The position numbers and the translations under genes were made by a program. DNA of 64,000 nt from JAWVFN01 sp963696625 (GTDB lineage: Bacteria; Actinomycetota; Thermoleophilia; Solirubrobacterales; 70-9), in NCBI GenBank assembly GCA_963696625.1, contig CAVOKZ010000047.1:1-64000 (forward strand), given 5' to 3'. The notes under the pieces are model-generated. The model did not search any database and was not told the DNA's origin. It worked only from the letters and a program-made list of their open reading frames with translations. Of the stretch, positions 50,142-58,226 are shown piece after piece (positions within the stretch are counted from its first letter, which is position 1; every line of letters begins with the position of its first letter).

Positions 50142-50975
50142 ATGCTTCCCGAGATGCATGCCTCCCCTGGTGCGACCGAGGTCTCGGTAGCCACCTGGAA
50201 CATCCTGTTCCGCAATGGCGGACAGCGAGCGCTCGACTATCTCGAAAGTGCCCAATGGGACGTGGCGTGTCTGCAGGAGGTGAACCGAGGAGCCTCCGAG
50301 CTACTCAAGCAGCAGGATGGTTGGAGCGTTGTCGATGGACTCACCCTCGCAGCTGATGACATCAAGTCCTGGAAGCGGCCCCACGCGGCTGTTCTAATCG
50401 CTCGCAACGGCTGGGAACTTGCACACGGTTCAACGGTTGCTGACACGCCAACGCCAGGGCGTGGGGTGAGTGCTCTGGCGAGAAATAAGGGGGCGCGTAT
50501 TTCGGTTATCTCTTGGCACGCACCCAATTTTGCTGGGGAAGGCCATTCGACAAAGATGGCCGGTTACCGGGCGGTGATTTCGGCGATCTCAGAAATCGAA
50601 GGTCCGCTTGTCGTGGGTCTGGACTCCAACCACTGGTCGGAGGGGACCGAACTCGAGCCGCCGCCTCGCCCCGATGATGGTGAGAGATTCGCGGAAGAGA
50701 ATCGGTTCTTCAGTGCGGACCCTCAGCATCGGCTTCGCGATTCCCTCCTTGTGTATCTGCGAGCGCATCCGGACGCCTACGCGAAGGCCATGGAGGCGCG
50801 GCCAAACGGACCCCTTGAGGTCACCTACAAGCACGGCAACACCTTCGATCGGTTCGACTACTTGATGATCAGCGACGAGATCGCCGTGCTCGACATTCGA
50901 CATGACTACGAGGGAGCTCTTCGAGCCGGCAGTGACCACGGATTCGTCACTGCCCGTCTGGCCGTCTCTGCCTGA
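50142..50975 (+). CDS. Endonuclease/exonuclease/phosphatase-family hydrolase
   Basis: 277 residues, ATG 50142 (an ATG 12 bp later is also possible). EEP fold: VATWNILFRNGG, DVACLQEVNRG with the metal Glu, ISWHAPN, VVGLDSNHWS with the D-N pair, and GSDHGFVTARL with the catalytic Asp-His. No signal peptide. Substrate may be DNA, RNA or a phospholipid head. Its codon use is somewhat less GC-rich than the neighbours, fitting recent acquisition. Confidence 0.85.
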   Translation: MLPEMHASPGATEVSVATWNILFRNGGQRALDYLESAQWDVACLQEVNRGASELLKQQDGWSVVDGLTLAADDIKSWKRPHAAVLIARNGWELAHGSTVADTPTPGRGVSALARNKGARISVISWHAPNFAGEGHSTKMAGYRAVISAISEIEGPLVVGLDSNHWSEGTELEPPPRPDDGERFAEENRFFSADPQHRLRDSLLVYLRAHPDAYAKAMEARPNGPLEVTYKHGNTFDRFDYLMISDEIAVLDIRHDYEGALRAGSDHGFVTARLAVSA

Positions 50976-51101
50976 TTGCTCTTCGCGCATGGCGGAAGCG
51001 AGCAGCGCTTACGACGAGACGGCTTCGTCGCATGGAAGGCGGCGGAGTGAGAGCGGCTAAGCGCGCGCACCGGCATTGGTCATGACATAGGCTCCGATTC
51101 A

Positions 51102-51563
51102 ATGCCTCGCCGAAGGATGTTCGCCGGGTTCGTCGTCCTCGCCACTCTGGCTGGCTGCGGTGGCTCAACAACGACGGTCACTGTGACGGACACCGGATCA
51201 GGCACGGGAGCCGACAGCACCGAAGCGGGAGCGTCCGGCCTAGCCGACGAGCCGAAGCAAACCGGCGAGGTCGTTGTCGAGGGCGAGGGGTCCGAAGTCT
51301 TTGGGCCCTATGAGTTCAAACAAGGCGTCTACACCATCCGATTTGAACAATCGGATCCGACCAATCCTGATCTGGACTTCCGAACTGAGTCGTCCAGTTT
51401 CGTGCTGACGCTGAACCGAAAGCCCGGCGAGATTACCGGGGACTCGGCAGTGCCCCTCAACGTCACGAAGCCAAGTGGACAGACCCAGCTGACCCTTGCC
51501 GGGGAGTTCTACGTGGAGGTCGAGGCCGACCATTCCTACGTAGTTCGCTTCACGCCTCAGTAG
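51102..51563 (+). CDS. Small lipoprotein
   Basis: 153 residues, ATG 51102. Lipobox LAGC with the lipidated Cys at ~19 (FVVLATLAGCGGSTTTVTVT), a Ser/Thr/Gly linker, then a single beta-sandwich-like domain (EVVVEGEGSEVFGPYEFKQGVYTIRFEQ, ... LTLAGEFYVEVEADHSYVVRFT). No named family. Processed by LspA, whose gene is at 10070. Confidence 0.75.
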   Translation: MPRRRMFAGFVVLATLAGCGGSTTTVTVTDTGSGTGADSTEAGASGLADEPKQTGEVVVEGEGSEVFGPYEFKQGVYTIRFEQSDPTNPDLDFRTESSSFVLTLNRKPGEITGDSAVPLNVTKPSGQTQLTLAGEFYVEVEADHSYVVRFTPQ

Positions 51564-51647
51564 GTGTCCATCTGTCGCGCCTTGGCTTTCGGGTCGGGGG
51601 CAGCATCTGGTCGGCGTCCGCTGGGCGAGATGAGGCTGGACCTGCCC

Positions 51648-51714
51648 GTTCCATGCGGAGGAGGCGCGAGGAGTATGCGATCGCTTGCGACTCCCTCCGC
51701 GTGAACTGAACATC
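51648..51714 (-). repeat. Dispersed ~60-bp element, copy C
   Basis: On the minus strand it reads TTCACGCGGAGGGAGTCGCA ... CGCGCCTCCTCCGCATGGAA, the best match to copy B (47635). CGCGGAGG and CCTCCGC ends are complementary. It lies in the 444-bp gap between the lipoprotein and the STAS gene, which otherwise holds no gene. Confidence 0.7.
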
Positions 51715-52007
51715 GACTCAAGACCGAGAAGTCGTACCGCCGGATGCTCCTCTCCACGCTGAGGGGCACTGAGTTCGCCGTCGATCGGCGTGACCCCTCC
51801 GCGCGAAGCGGGCAGCGATGGGATCGGCAATCCAGGTCCGCGATGGCGGCCGGCAACCAGCTCATGCGGCGGACAACCCGATGTCACAGAGAGTGTCATT
51901 TCGGTGTCGTTTCACAGTTAGCATGCACATCGAGGCGCAGGATTGGTCAAGCACACGCCGTGGAAGGCGTGTGTGCGCCGCTGAGACCCCGACGGGAACG
52001 AGGGCCC

Positions 52008-52352
52008 GTGGCACCTGGACTGGAAGCCAGCTGGAAGGAACTCGATCAAGGGACGGCCCTGGTCGCGCTCGACGGTGAGCTCGACCTCGCCGGTGCCGAG
52101 AAGCTCGGCGAGCCGATCGAGGAATCGCTCCGCGACCGGTCGCTGATCGTCGACCTCAGCGGCGTCGACTTCATCGACTCCGCGGGTCTCAGGGTCCTGG
52201 TTGCCGCGGGGCGGCTCGCGCGGCGCGGCAGGCACGGCTTCGCCGTAATCGGTGCAACGGGCCGCGCGGTGAAGTCCGTGCTCGAGCTGACCAAGGCCTC
52301 CACGCAGATTCCGCTGTTCCCGTCGCTGGAGGCTGCTCAAGCGTCACTCTGA
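52008..52352 (+). CDS. STAS-domain anti-anti-sigma factor
   Basis: 114 residues from GTG 52008, with GGGAACGAGGG just before. GTALVALDGELDLAGAEKLGEPIEESL and LIVDLSGVDFIDSAGLRVLVAAGRLARRG are the SpoIIAA-like core; the Ser in DSAG is the usual phosphorylation site of the partner-switch. No RsbW-like kinase or sigma B-like gene lies nearby. Confidence 0.9.
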   Translation: MAPGLEASWKELDQGTALVALDGELDLAGAEKLGEPIEESLRDRSLIVDLSGVDFIDSAGLRVLVAAGRLARRGRHGFAVIGATGRAVKSVLELTKASTQIPLFPSLEAAQASL

Positions 52353-52410
52353 GCACGCCTGCGCTGCTTGACGGCGGCGCTACGATGAATTCAGCGTCGT
52401 TTTCGAAGGA

Positions 52411-52427
52411 CGGGTTGGGGAAACCCG
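52411..52427 (+). promoter_or_regulatory. Hairpin in the leader of the zinc-ribbon gene
   Basis: CGGGTT (52411-52416) and AACCCG (52422-52427) pair around GGGGA, followed by a G-rich stretch and AAAGGAG before the ATG at 52456. It may be a small structured leader. I could not match it to a known riboswitch. Confidence 0.3.
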
Positions 52428-52455
52428 ACCCGGAGGGGTCACAAAGGAGAAAGCA

Positions 52456-52656
52456 ATGCCCCTGTCACGTTGTGCTCAATGCGGATTCGTCTGCAGAGTG
52501 CTGGTGGTATCGACCTCGCAGCCCGAGTGCCCGGAGTGTGGAGCGACGATGAGCTTCATCGGCCGCGACTCGGTCGACACGCTGCTGCGACGCGATCCGG
52601 CCACCTTCCGGCGCGCCGAGATCCGCTCGCGCCACACATCCCACACCGCGCGATAG
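52456..52656 (+). CDS. Small zinc-ribbon protein
   Basis: 66 residues, ATG 52456 after AAAGGAGAAA. Two Cys pairs CAQCG and CPECG (with an intervening CRVLVV) form a rubredoxin-like/zinc-ribbon fold; the C-terminal half is basic (LRRDPATFRRAEIRSRHTS). Possibly a DNA- or RNA-binding accessory protein; no partner identified. Confidence 0.6.
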   Translation: MPLSRCAQCGFVCRVLVVSTSQPECPECGATMSFIGRDSVDTLLRRDPATFRRAEIRSRHTSHTAR

Positions 52657-52666
52657 CCTCGCGGCC

Positions 52667-53026
52667 GTGCTGAAGCGGTCTGCTGCCCTCGCGTTCTGCC
52701 TCCTCGGCCTGACGGCCGTCCCGGCGCAAGCCGGGCTGACGATCTTTCACTCGCCGAGCGACAACATCGGCTGCGCCCTCGGCGGGTTCGGAGCGCGATG
52801 CGACGTCGCCGAGCACACCTGGCTCGCTCCCCCGAAGCCGAAGAGCTGCGACCTCGATTGGGGCGGCGGCGTCGGCGTCGACAAGAAGGGCAACGCCCTC
52901 GGCTATGGCCAGTCGGTGACCCAGGGGCGCTTCAAGTGCACGAGCAAGCAGTCGGGCGTGCGCTGCGTCAACAAGCGCAACAAGCACGGCTTCTTCGTAT
53001 CGCGCTCGACGGCGCGGCTGTTCTAG
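52667..53026 (+). CDS. Secreted DUF6636-like protein
   Basis: 119 residues, GTG 52667. Signal peptide to ~residue 22. FHSPSDNIGCALGGFGARCDVAEHTW, PPKPKSCDLDWGGGV, GYGQSVTQGRFKCTSKQSGVRCVNKRNKHGFFVSR match the pattern of small exported actinobacterial proteins of the DUF6636 type (four to six cysteines, GHGFF-SR end). Extracellular; function unknown. Confidence 0.7.
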   Translation: MLKRSAALAFCLLGLTAVPAQAGLTIFHSPSDNIGCALGGFGARCDVAEHTWLAPPKPKSCDLDWGGGVGVDKKGNALGYGQSVTQGRFKCTSKQSGVRCVNKRNKHGFFVSRSTARLF

Positions 53027-53038
53027 CCGCGGCCCGGG

Positions 53039-53998
53039 CTACTTCTTCTTTTTTTTCTTCTTGGTCGAGTTCGCCTTGCAATAGGCCGACGCCGTCAGGC
53101 TGCCGCTCGGCGGTGTCGAGAACTGCGGCGACTCGTAGAGGCCGATGTGCCAGATGTTCCCGCCCACCGGCTGGTTTTCATCGATGCCCACGACCGGCAC
53201 CTGACCGGGCCCCGTTGGGGTTACGGCGAAGCCGCCTGAAACGACGTGGGTCTTGACGGGGCACGTCGCGTCGGCGATCGATCGCTGGTCATTGGCGATC
53301 GGCGCGACGACGTTCGCCTCGAGCACGGCTGACTTGCCGTTCAACTCGCATGTCGCAAACGTGGTGAGCGTCGAGGGCGGTGCACCTGTGCGGTTGTATG
53401 CGTCGATCGTCCACTGGCCAGGTCCGGTCCGATGGGAGCCAAGGACAATGATGCGGAAGGCCGCAGGCGTGTTTAGCGCCGTTGGCCCGTCGCCCGCATA
53501 GCCACCTGAGATCACGTGGGTCCCCGGCGGGCAGTTGAACACGTTGCTCTGAGCGCTTGACGGCGGGACCGTGACCGTGCTCGACAGCACCGCCGCGATC
53601 CTTCCGCGGTCATTCCCTTCGCACCGTGCAAACGCCGTCAGCGACCCCGCGCTCGAAGGCACCGTCAGAGCGCTGCCGTAGGCGTTCCAGCCGTTACCCG
53701 CTGGAGTGGAGGTCTCGACGAGGTTTCGAAGGCCGGTATTGGTGCTCGGGTCGTAGCTGGGAGCAACTGTGAAGCCGCCTCCGGTGATGTGGGTCTTCGC
53801 TGGGCACGACGCCGCCGCAAGCGCAGTCGTCCCAGAGGTGATGGCGGCCGGTGAACTGGCCGTTGCCGCAATCGGCGTCTTCCTCTTCTTCTTCTTCTTG
53901 GCCGTCGCCGTGGGTGCAAGCACGCAGGAGACGGTCAGAAGGGCAACCGCCACCGCGATCGCCGTCCGCCCCGCAGTTCTGGTCCATGCCCCGACCAT
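53039..53998 (-). CDS. Secreted protein with three internal repeats and poly-Lys ends
   Basis: 319 residues, ATG 53998. Signal peptide to ~residue 33, then KKKKKRKTP. Three repeats (~75-90 residues) each have a C-P---H--SGG--- pattern (SCPAKTHITGGGFTV, NCPPGTHVISGGYAG, TCPVKTHVVSGGFAV) and end with a strand holding a second Cys. The C-terminus is KKKKKKK. Likely a surface-bound beta protein; no function known. Confidence 0.7.
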   Translation of the reverse strand: MVGAWTRTAGRTAIAVAVALLTVSCVLAPTATAKKKKKRKTPIAATASSPAAITSGTTALAAASCPAKTHITGGGFTVAPSYDPSTNTGLRNLVETSTPAGNGWNAYGSALTVPSSAGSLTAFARCEGNDRGRIAAVLSSTVTVPPSSAQSNVFNCPPGTHVISGGYAGDGPTALNTPAAFRIIVLGSHRTGPGQWTIDAYNRTGAPPSTLTTFATCELNGKSAVLEANVVAPIANDQRSIADATCPVKTHVVSGGFAVTPTGPGQVPVVGIDENQPVGGNIWHIGLYESPQFSTPPSGSLTASAYCKANSTKKKKKKK

Positions 53999-54094
53999 CG
54001 CCGCTGATCCTACGGGAAACCCCGATTTCGTTGACGTCCAAACCCGCTAAGGAATTTTCGCTCAGGCGTCGAAGTAGTTGTCAAGGACCCGGAA

Positions 54095-54262
54095 ATGACG
54101 ACTCCCAAGCACACACCCGACTTCAACTCCCTCCCCGCCGGCGCCCCCGCCCGCCGTGTGCGCATCGACATGGGTTCCTCCCCGATCCGCAGCTCGGCCA
54201 CGCCGGTCCTCATCCTCGGCTCCGAGCGCAAGCGGACACCGGGTTTCCTCGTCGACTGCTGA
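54095..54262 (+). CDS. Possible small protein
   Basis: 55 codons from ATG 54095 with AAGGACCCGG upstream: HTPDFNSLPAGAPARRVRIDMGSS, then ERKRTPGFLVDC. Composition is not clearly coding. It fills the gap between two minus-strand genes; listed only as a possibility. Confidence 0.25.
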   Translation: MTTPKHTPDFNSLPAGAPARRVRIDMGSSPIRSSATPVLILGSERKRTPGFLVDC

Positions 54263-54270
54263 TCTGGAAG

Positions 54271-54612
54271 CTAGTGCCTCTTCCAGCCGTGGCCGAGCAT
54301 CTTGCTCAGCCGCCCGCCGCCCGGATTCGCCCTGTAGCTCGGCGCGCCCTTCTCGGGCGTCGGTAGCTGGGCCGCCTCGGCGGCGGTGATCGTCAGCGTC
54401 ACGCCGCGCTCGGCCGTGCGGTGGACCTCGGGTGCGTCGCAGAAACGCAGGTCTCCGTTCTTCATCTCGATCACGACGCCGTCGAAGATCCGCTGCTGGT
54501 GGTTGTCGAGGATCGCGTCGACCTTGCCGATCTCCTCCTCGTCGGAGCTGTAGACCGGCGTCCCGCGGGTTACCGCGGCGTAGTCGATTCCGTGTCCGTC
54601 GTCGATCGCCAC
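54271..54612 (-). CDS. PRC-barrel/DUF2171-like protein
   Basis: 113 residues, ATG 54612. GTPVYSSDEEEIGKVDAILDNHQQRIFDGVVIEM and RFCDAPEVHRTAERGVTLTITAAEAAQL follow the PRC-barrel-like DUF2171 pattern (G--V---G--IG-V--I). The C-terminal ~25 residues are basic and flexible. Cytoplasmic, function unknown. Confidence 0.65.
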   Translation of the reverse strand: MAIDDGHGIDYAAVTRGTPVYSSDEEEIGKVDAILDNHQQRIFDGVVIEMKNGDLRFCDAPEVHRTAERGVTLTITAAEAAQLPTPEKGAPSYRANPGGGRLSKMLGHGWKRH

Positions 54613-54642
54613 GCAGCAAGCATAAGCTCTCGCGGTGGCCGG

Positions 54643-55476
54643 CTAACCGAGCTCGTCGGCGAAGGCGGCTATCTCGCGCGCCAGCTTGCCGCCCTGCCAG
54701 GCGAGCGGCGATTCCCCGCGGTCCTCGCTGATCAGCCGCGCGTTGGGGAGCTTGCTCGCATAGGCCTGGGCGACCTCGTACGGATGGCCGGGGTCGGCGT
54801 CGTCGTGGCTGGCGACGACGAGCGCGGGCACATCGAGGAACTCGAGCTCGTCGATCGATTCGAACGGCTGCGTGTCGACGATCTCGCGCATCGCCCGGGC
54901 GACGGCCTCGGGATGACGGTGGGCCTCCATCCGCGCCCTTGTGAAGCGCAGGATCGAGTCGCGCCACTCCGGGTTGAGCTTGCGGTCATAGGCCTCCATG
55001 AACCCGTCCACCCCGCCCTGCTCGAGCCCGTCGGCAAGCCGGTTCCAGTAGCGCTCGGCGCTTTCGGGCGGTGGTACGCCCATCTGAACCGGGCCGATCA
55101 CGACGAGGCCGGCGAGCCGCTCGGGGTGGTGCAGGGCGTAGTCGACGACGGTGTGAGCGCCCATCGAGTGGCCGCCGATGATCAGCGGCCCCTCCCCCGC
55201 CTGCTGGTCGATCACCCGCTCGAGGTCGGCGGCGAGCGCGTCGTAGTCGTACCCCTCACCCGCCGGCGCCGGATCGGAGGAGCCGTGGCCGCGGGCGTCG
55301 TAGGTGATCTGCTGCCGGCCCGAGCGGGCCAGCGCCGGCGAGCCGTGGACCACGTAGCCGCGGATCGCGGTGATGCCGTGGCAGAGGACGACCGGCGGGC
55401 CCTCGCCCAAGCTCTCGCCCTTGAGCTCCCCGCCTGCGAAGCCGACGCTGAATGGCGCCGGCTGCAGCGAGCTCAC
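54643..55476 (-). CDS. Alpha/beta hydrolase
   Basis: 277 residues from GTG 55476, overlapping the peroxiredoxin stop (GTGA). Oxyanion motif VVLCHGITAIRG, DARGHGSSDPAP, nucleophile elbow GGHSMGAHTVVDYAL, and acid/His regions VVASHDDADPGHPYEVAQA and SPLAWQGGKLAREI. The final catalytic His is not obvious; the hydrolase may use an atypical residue there. Substrate unknown. Confidence 0.85.
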   Translation of the reverse strand: MSSLQPAPFSVGFAGGELKGESLGEGPPVVLCHGITAIRGYVVHGSPALARSGRQQITYDARGHGSSDPAPAGEGYDYDALAADLERVIDQQAGEGPLIIGGHSMGAHTVVDYALHHPERLAGLVVIGPVQMGVPPPESAERYWNRLADGLEQGGVDGFMEAYDRKLNPEWRDSILRFTRARMEAHRHPEAVARAMREIVDTQPFESIDELEFLDVPALVVASHDDADPGHPYEVAQAYASKLPNARLISEDRGESPLAWQGGKLAREIAAFADELG

Positions 55477-55937
55477 GCCGCCGAGCGAACCACGGTGACG
55501 GCCTCCTCGAGGTCGTCGACGTCGCGGAAGGTGAGGCCGAAGAGGGGCACGTCGCGGTAGCGGACGATGCCCTGCTCGTCGATGAGGAAGACGGAGCGGC
55601 GGATCATCCCGCCCGGGCCGACGACCCCGAAGGCCTTGCCGACGCTCTTGCCCGTGTCGGCGAGCAGCGGCACGCGCAGCCCATGCTTGGCGGTGAACCT
55701 CTCGTGGGATTCGACCGACTGCGGCGAGACGCCGAGCATCGGGACGCCGAGCGCCTCGATTCGGTCGCCGTCGTCGCGGTAGGAGCAGAACTGCTTGGTG
55801 CAGACCGGCGTGAAGTCGCCCGGGTAGAAGGCGAGGATCACGCCGTTGTCCCTGTAGTCGGCGAGGCGATAGGTCTTACCGCCGGTGCCGGGCAGCTCGA
55901 AGTCGGGCGCCGACTGTCCGACCTTGACCTTCGCCAC
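55473..55937 (-). CDS. Peroxiredoxin (Bcp/AhpE-like)
   Basis: 154 residues, ATG 55937. Thiol peroxidase. Peroxidatic C46 and a second C51 in YPGDFTPVCTKQFCSYRDD (C-x4-C, BCP-type), with the catalytic Thr and the Arg in later strands (MIRRSVFLIDEQGIVRYRDV). Precedes the hydrolase with translational overlap and follows the cyclophilin; all three run left. Confidence 0.93.
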   Translation of the reverse strand: MAKVKVGQSAPDFELPGTGGKTYRLADYRDNGVILAFYPGDFTPVCTKQFCSYRDDGDRIEALGVPMLGVSPQSVESHERFTAKHGLRVPLLADTGKSVGKAFGVVGPGGMIRRSVFLIDEQGIVRYRDVPLFGLTFRDVDDLEEAVTVVRSAA

Positions 55938-55946
55938 CGGCGAGCC

Positions 55947-56639
55947 TCAGCTCGCGATCGTGATCGTCTTGATCACGACCGGAGACGCTGGCTTTTCGCT
56001 GCCAGGCGCCGTGCCGATCGCCGCGATCCGTTGGACGACGTCCATCCCCGAGTCGACCTTGCCGAGCAGGGCGTAATCGGGCGGCAGGCTCGAGGCGCCC
56101 GGGCCGATTACGACGAAGAACTGGCTGCCGGAGGTTCCGGCCGGCTCGGCGCCCGACTTGGCCATCGCGACCACGCCTTCGGAGTACTGCACGCCGGAGG
56201 GCGGCGCCTCCTCGACCGTGTAGCCGGCGTTGCCCGACTGTGTCCCGGTCGGGTCGCCGCCCTGGATCACGAAGTCAGGAACGATGCGCAGGAACGAGGT
56301 GTCGTCATAGGCGCCCTGGTCGGCCATGTAGGCGAAGCTCGCCGAGGTCTTTGGCGCCTGCTCGGTGTCGAGCGCGATCACAAACGAGCCGCAGTTGGTG
56401 TCGACCGTCGCCTTGGTACCCGCCGGCGGCGGGTCGAGCGGCGGCCGGCTCAGCTTGACGTCCTTGGCCGCCGGCGTCGAGACGTCCTCGCAGCCGCCGG
56501 AGGCGCTCGCGCTCCCGCTGTCGCCGCCCGAGTCGTCGCCGCCGGCGGCGATGAGGACGATGATCAGCGCCACGATCCCGGCGGCCGCGAGGGCGCCGAG
56601 AAAGATGAGACGCGAGCGGTTACTGGACTGGCCTTCCAC
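55947..56639 (-). CDS. Membrane-anchored cyclophilin-type peptidyl-prolyl isomerase
   Basis: 230 residues from GTG 56639. One N-terminal membrane helix (LIFLGALAAAGIVALIIVLIAAGG), a Ser/Gly/Asp linker, then the cyclophilin domain: GSFVIALDTEQAPKTSASFAYMADQGAYDDTSFLRIVPDFVIQGGDPTGTQSG and GTSGSQFFVVIGPGASSL. Proline isomerase acting outside the membrane. Divergent from the methyltransferase gene. Confidence 0.9.
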   Translation of the reverse strand: MEGQSSNRSRLIFLGALAAAGIVALIIVLIAAGGDDSGGDSGSASASGGCEDVSTPAAKDVKLSRPPLDPPPAGTKATVDTNCGSFVIALDTEQAPKTSASFAYMADQGAYDDTSFLRIVPDFVIQGGDPTGTQSGNAGYTVEEAPPSGVQYSEGVVAMAKSGAEPAGTSGSQFFVVIGPGASSLPPDYALLGKVDSGMDVVQRIAAIGTAPGSEKPASPVVIKTITIAS

Positions 56640-56672
56640 GGCCGCGCAGGCTAGCGGACAGCTCGATTCGGC

Positions 56673-57329
56673 ATGATCGGCGGCATGGACGAAGAATCCA
56701 GCCACAAGGGCCCGAGCTCGCGCTTCAACAAGGGCATCGGCCGTGCGCTCAACCGCACCGTCGCCGCAGCCCCCTGGCTGTGGCCGCTGATCCGGCCGTC
56801 GATGAGGCGCTTCTTCGACGAGCGCGCCGAGGGCTGGGACGAGCGGGTGACCGGCTCGCCCGACCACCTGGCGCCGCTCGCCGCCGGCCTGCTTCACGTC
56901 GCACCGCCCGAACGGGCGCTCGAGATCGGCACCGGAACCGGCGTCGGCGCGCTCCTGATCGCGCGCGAGTTCCCCCAGGCTCGCGTCCGCGGCGTCGACA
57001 TGTCCGAACCGATGATCCGCCGGGCGCAAAAGCGCGTCGGCCTCGACCCCGAGGGGCGCGTCGCCTTCAAGGTCGCAGACGCTTCCTCCCTCCCCTACGA
57101 GGCCGAGTCATTCGACCTCGTCGCCGAGCTCAACATGCCGCCGTTCTTCGCCGAGATCTCGCGGGTGCTGCGCCCCGGCGGGTTCGTCATCCACGCGTCG
57201 AGCTGGGGCGAGGCCACGCCGTTCTGGACGCCCGACTCGGTGCTCCGGCGCCGGTTCAAGCGCCGCGGGGTCTCCGAGGTGAAGGCCGGCGGGGCGGCCG
57301 CGGGCACTTTCTGGGTCGGCCGCAAATAG
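56673..57329 (+). CDS. SAM-dependent methyltransferase
   Basis: 218 residues, ATG 56673 (ATG 56685 possible). FFDERAEGWDERVTGSPDHL, SAM motif I ALEIGTGTGVGALLIA, GVDMSEPMIRRAQKR, VADASSLPYEAESFDLVAELNMPPFFAEISRVLRPGGFVIHAS. Class I small-molecule methyltransferase, UbiE/Methyltransf_11 type. Substrate unknown. 9 bp before the lipid kinase. Confidence 0.9.
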   Translation: MIGGMDEESSHKGPSSRFNKGIGRALNRTVAAAPWLWPLIRPSMRRFFDERAEGWDERVTGSPDHLAPLAAGLLHVAPPERALEIGTGTGVGALLIAREFPQARVRGVDMSEPMIRRAQKRVGLDPEGRVAFKVADASSLPYEAESFDLVAELNMPPFFAEISRVLRPGGFVIHASSWGEATPFWTPDSVLRRRFKRRGVSEVKAGGAAAGTFWVGRK

Positions 57330-57338
57330 GGTCCGCCC

Positions 57339-58226
57339 GTGAGCGAGGAGAGCACCTACCGGCTGCTCGTCAACCCCTCCTCCGGGGGCGGGCGCTCGAA
57401 GCACCGCCTCCCCGAGGCTGAGGAGGAGCTGCGTCGGCGCGGCGCACGGTTCCAGACGGTCGCGACCAGGAGCCTCTCCCACGGCGTCGATGAGGCGCTC
57501 GCGGCCTCCGGCGCCGGCGAAACCCCCGTGGTGATGAGCGGCGACGGGCTGATCGGCGCGGTCGGCGGAGCGCTGGCCGGCTCGGGGACTCCGTTCGGCG
57601 TGATTCCCGGGGGGCGCGGCAACGACTTCGCGCGCGCGGTCGGGATACCCACCGGGATCCCCGAGGCGGTGGACTCGCTGCTTGCCGGCAACGAGCGCGA
57701 GATCGACGTGGGCGAGGTCAACGGCAAGCGCTTTCTGTGCATCGCCTCCACCGGGTTCGACTCCGATGCGAACCGCCGTGCCAACGAGGCGCAGCTGGTG
57801 CGCGGCAACCTCGTCTATGCCTACGCGGCATTCCGGACCCTGGCGACATGGAAGCCCGCCGACTTCACCGTGACGGTCGACGGCGAGGTCCACGAGCACC
57901 GGGGCTACTCGGTCGCCGTCGCCAACAGCAAGGCCTACGGCGGGGGGATGCTGGTCGCGCCCGACGCCGAGCTCGACGACGGCCTCTTCGACGTCGTCCT
58001 CACCGGCGAGGAGAGCAAGCCGGCGTTCGTCCGTAACCTGCCCAAGGTGTTCAAGGGCACCCACGTCGAGCTCGACGCGATAACGGTCCTGCGCGGCGCC
58101 GAGGTCGAGATCAGCGCCAGCCGCCCGTTCGAGGTCTACGCCGACGGCGAGTACCTCACCGACCTGCCGGCGAAGCTGCGGCTGCTGCGGCGCGCGCTTG
58201 GAGTCATCGTCCCGGCACCGGCGTGA
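57339..58226 (+). CDS. Diacylglycerol/lipid kinase family protein
   Basis: 295 residues, GTG 57339. YRLLVNPSSGGGRSKHRLPE, MSGDGLIGAVGGALAGSGTPFGVIPGGRGNDFARAVGI, CIASTGFDSDANRRAN, AVANSKAYGGGMLVAPDAELDDGLFDVVL, and PFEVYADGEYL. The canonical GGDGT nucleotide motif is here SGDGL, a variant. Phosphorylates a lipid, possibly diacylglycerol or undecaprenol. Overlaps murT by 4 bp, putting lipid phosphorylation next to wall amidation. Confidence 0.9.
   Translation: MSEESTYRLLVNPSSGGGRSKHRLPEAEEELRRRGARFQTVATRSLSHGVDEALAASGAGETPVVMSGDGLIGAVGGALAGSGTPFGVIPGGRGNDFARAVGIPTGIPEAVDSLLAGNEREIDVGEVNGKRFLCIASTGFDSDANRRANEAQLVRGNLVYAYAAFRTLATWKPADFTVTVDGEVHEHRGYSVAVANSKAYGGGMLVAPDAELDDGLFDVVLTGEESKPAFVRNLPKVFKGTHVELDAITVLRGAEVEISASRPFEVYADGEYLTDLPAKLRLLRRALGVIVPAPA

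Noticed and set aside
51744..52007. Longer N-terminus for the STAS protein
   Set aside because: The upstream in-frame part is Arg/Cys-rich and not protein-like; GTG 52008 has a ribosome site and begins the domain.
52383..52455. Known riboswitch ahead of the zinc-ribbon gene
   Set aside because: Only one short hairpin is visible and none of the conserved cores of the common riboswitch classes that I could check by eye is present.
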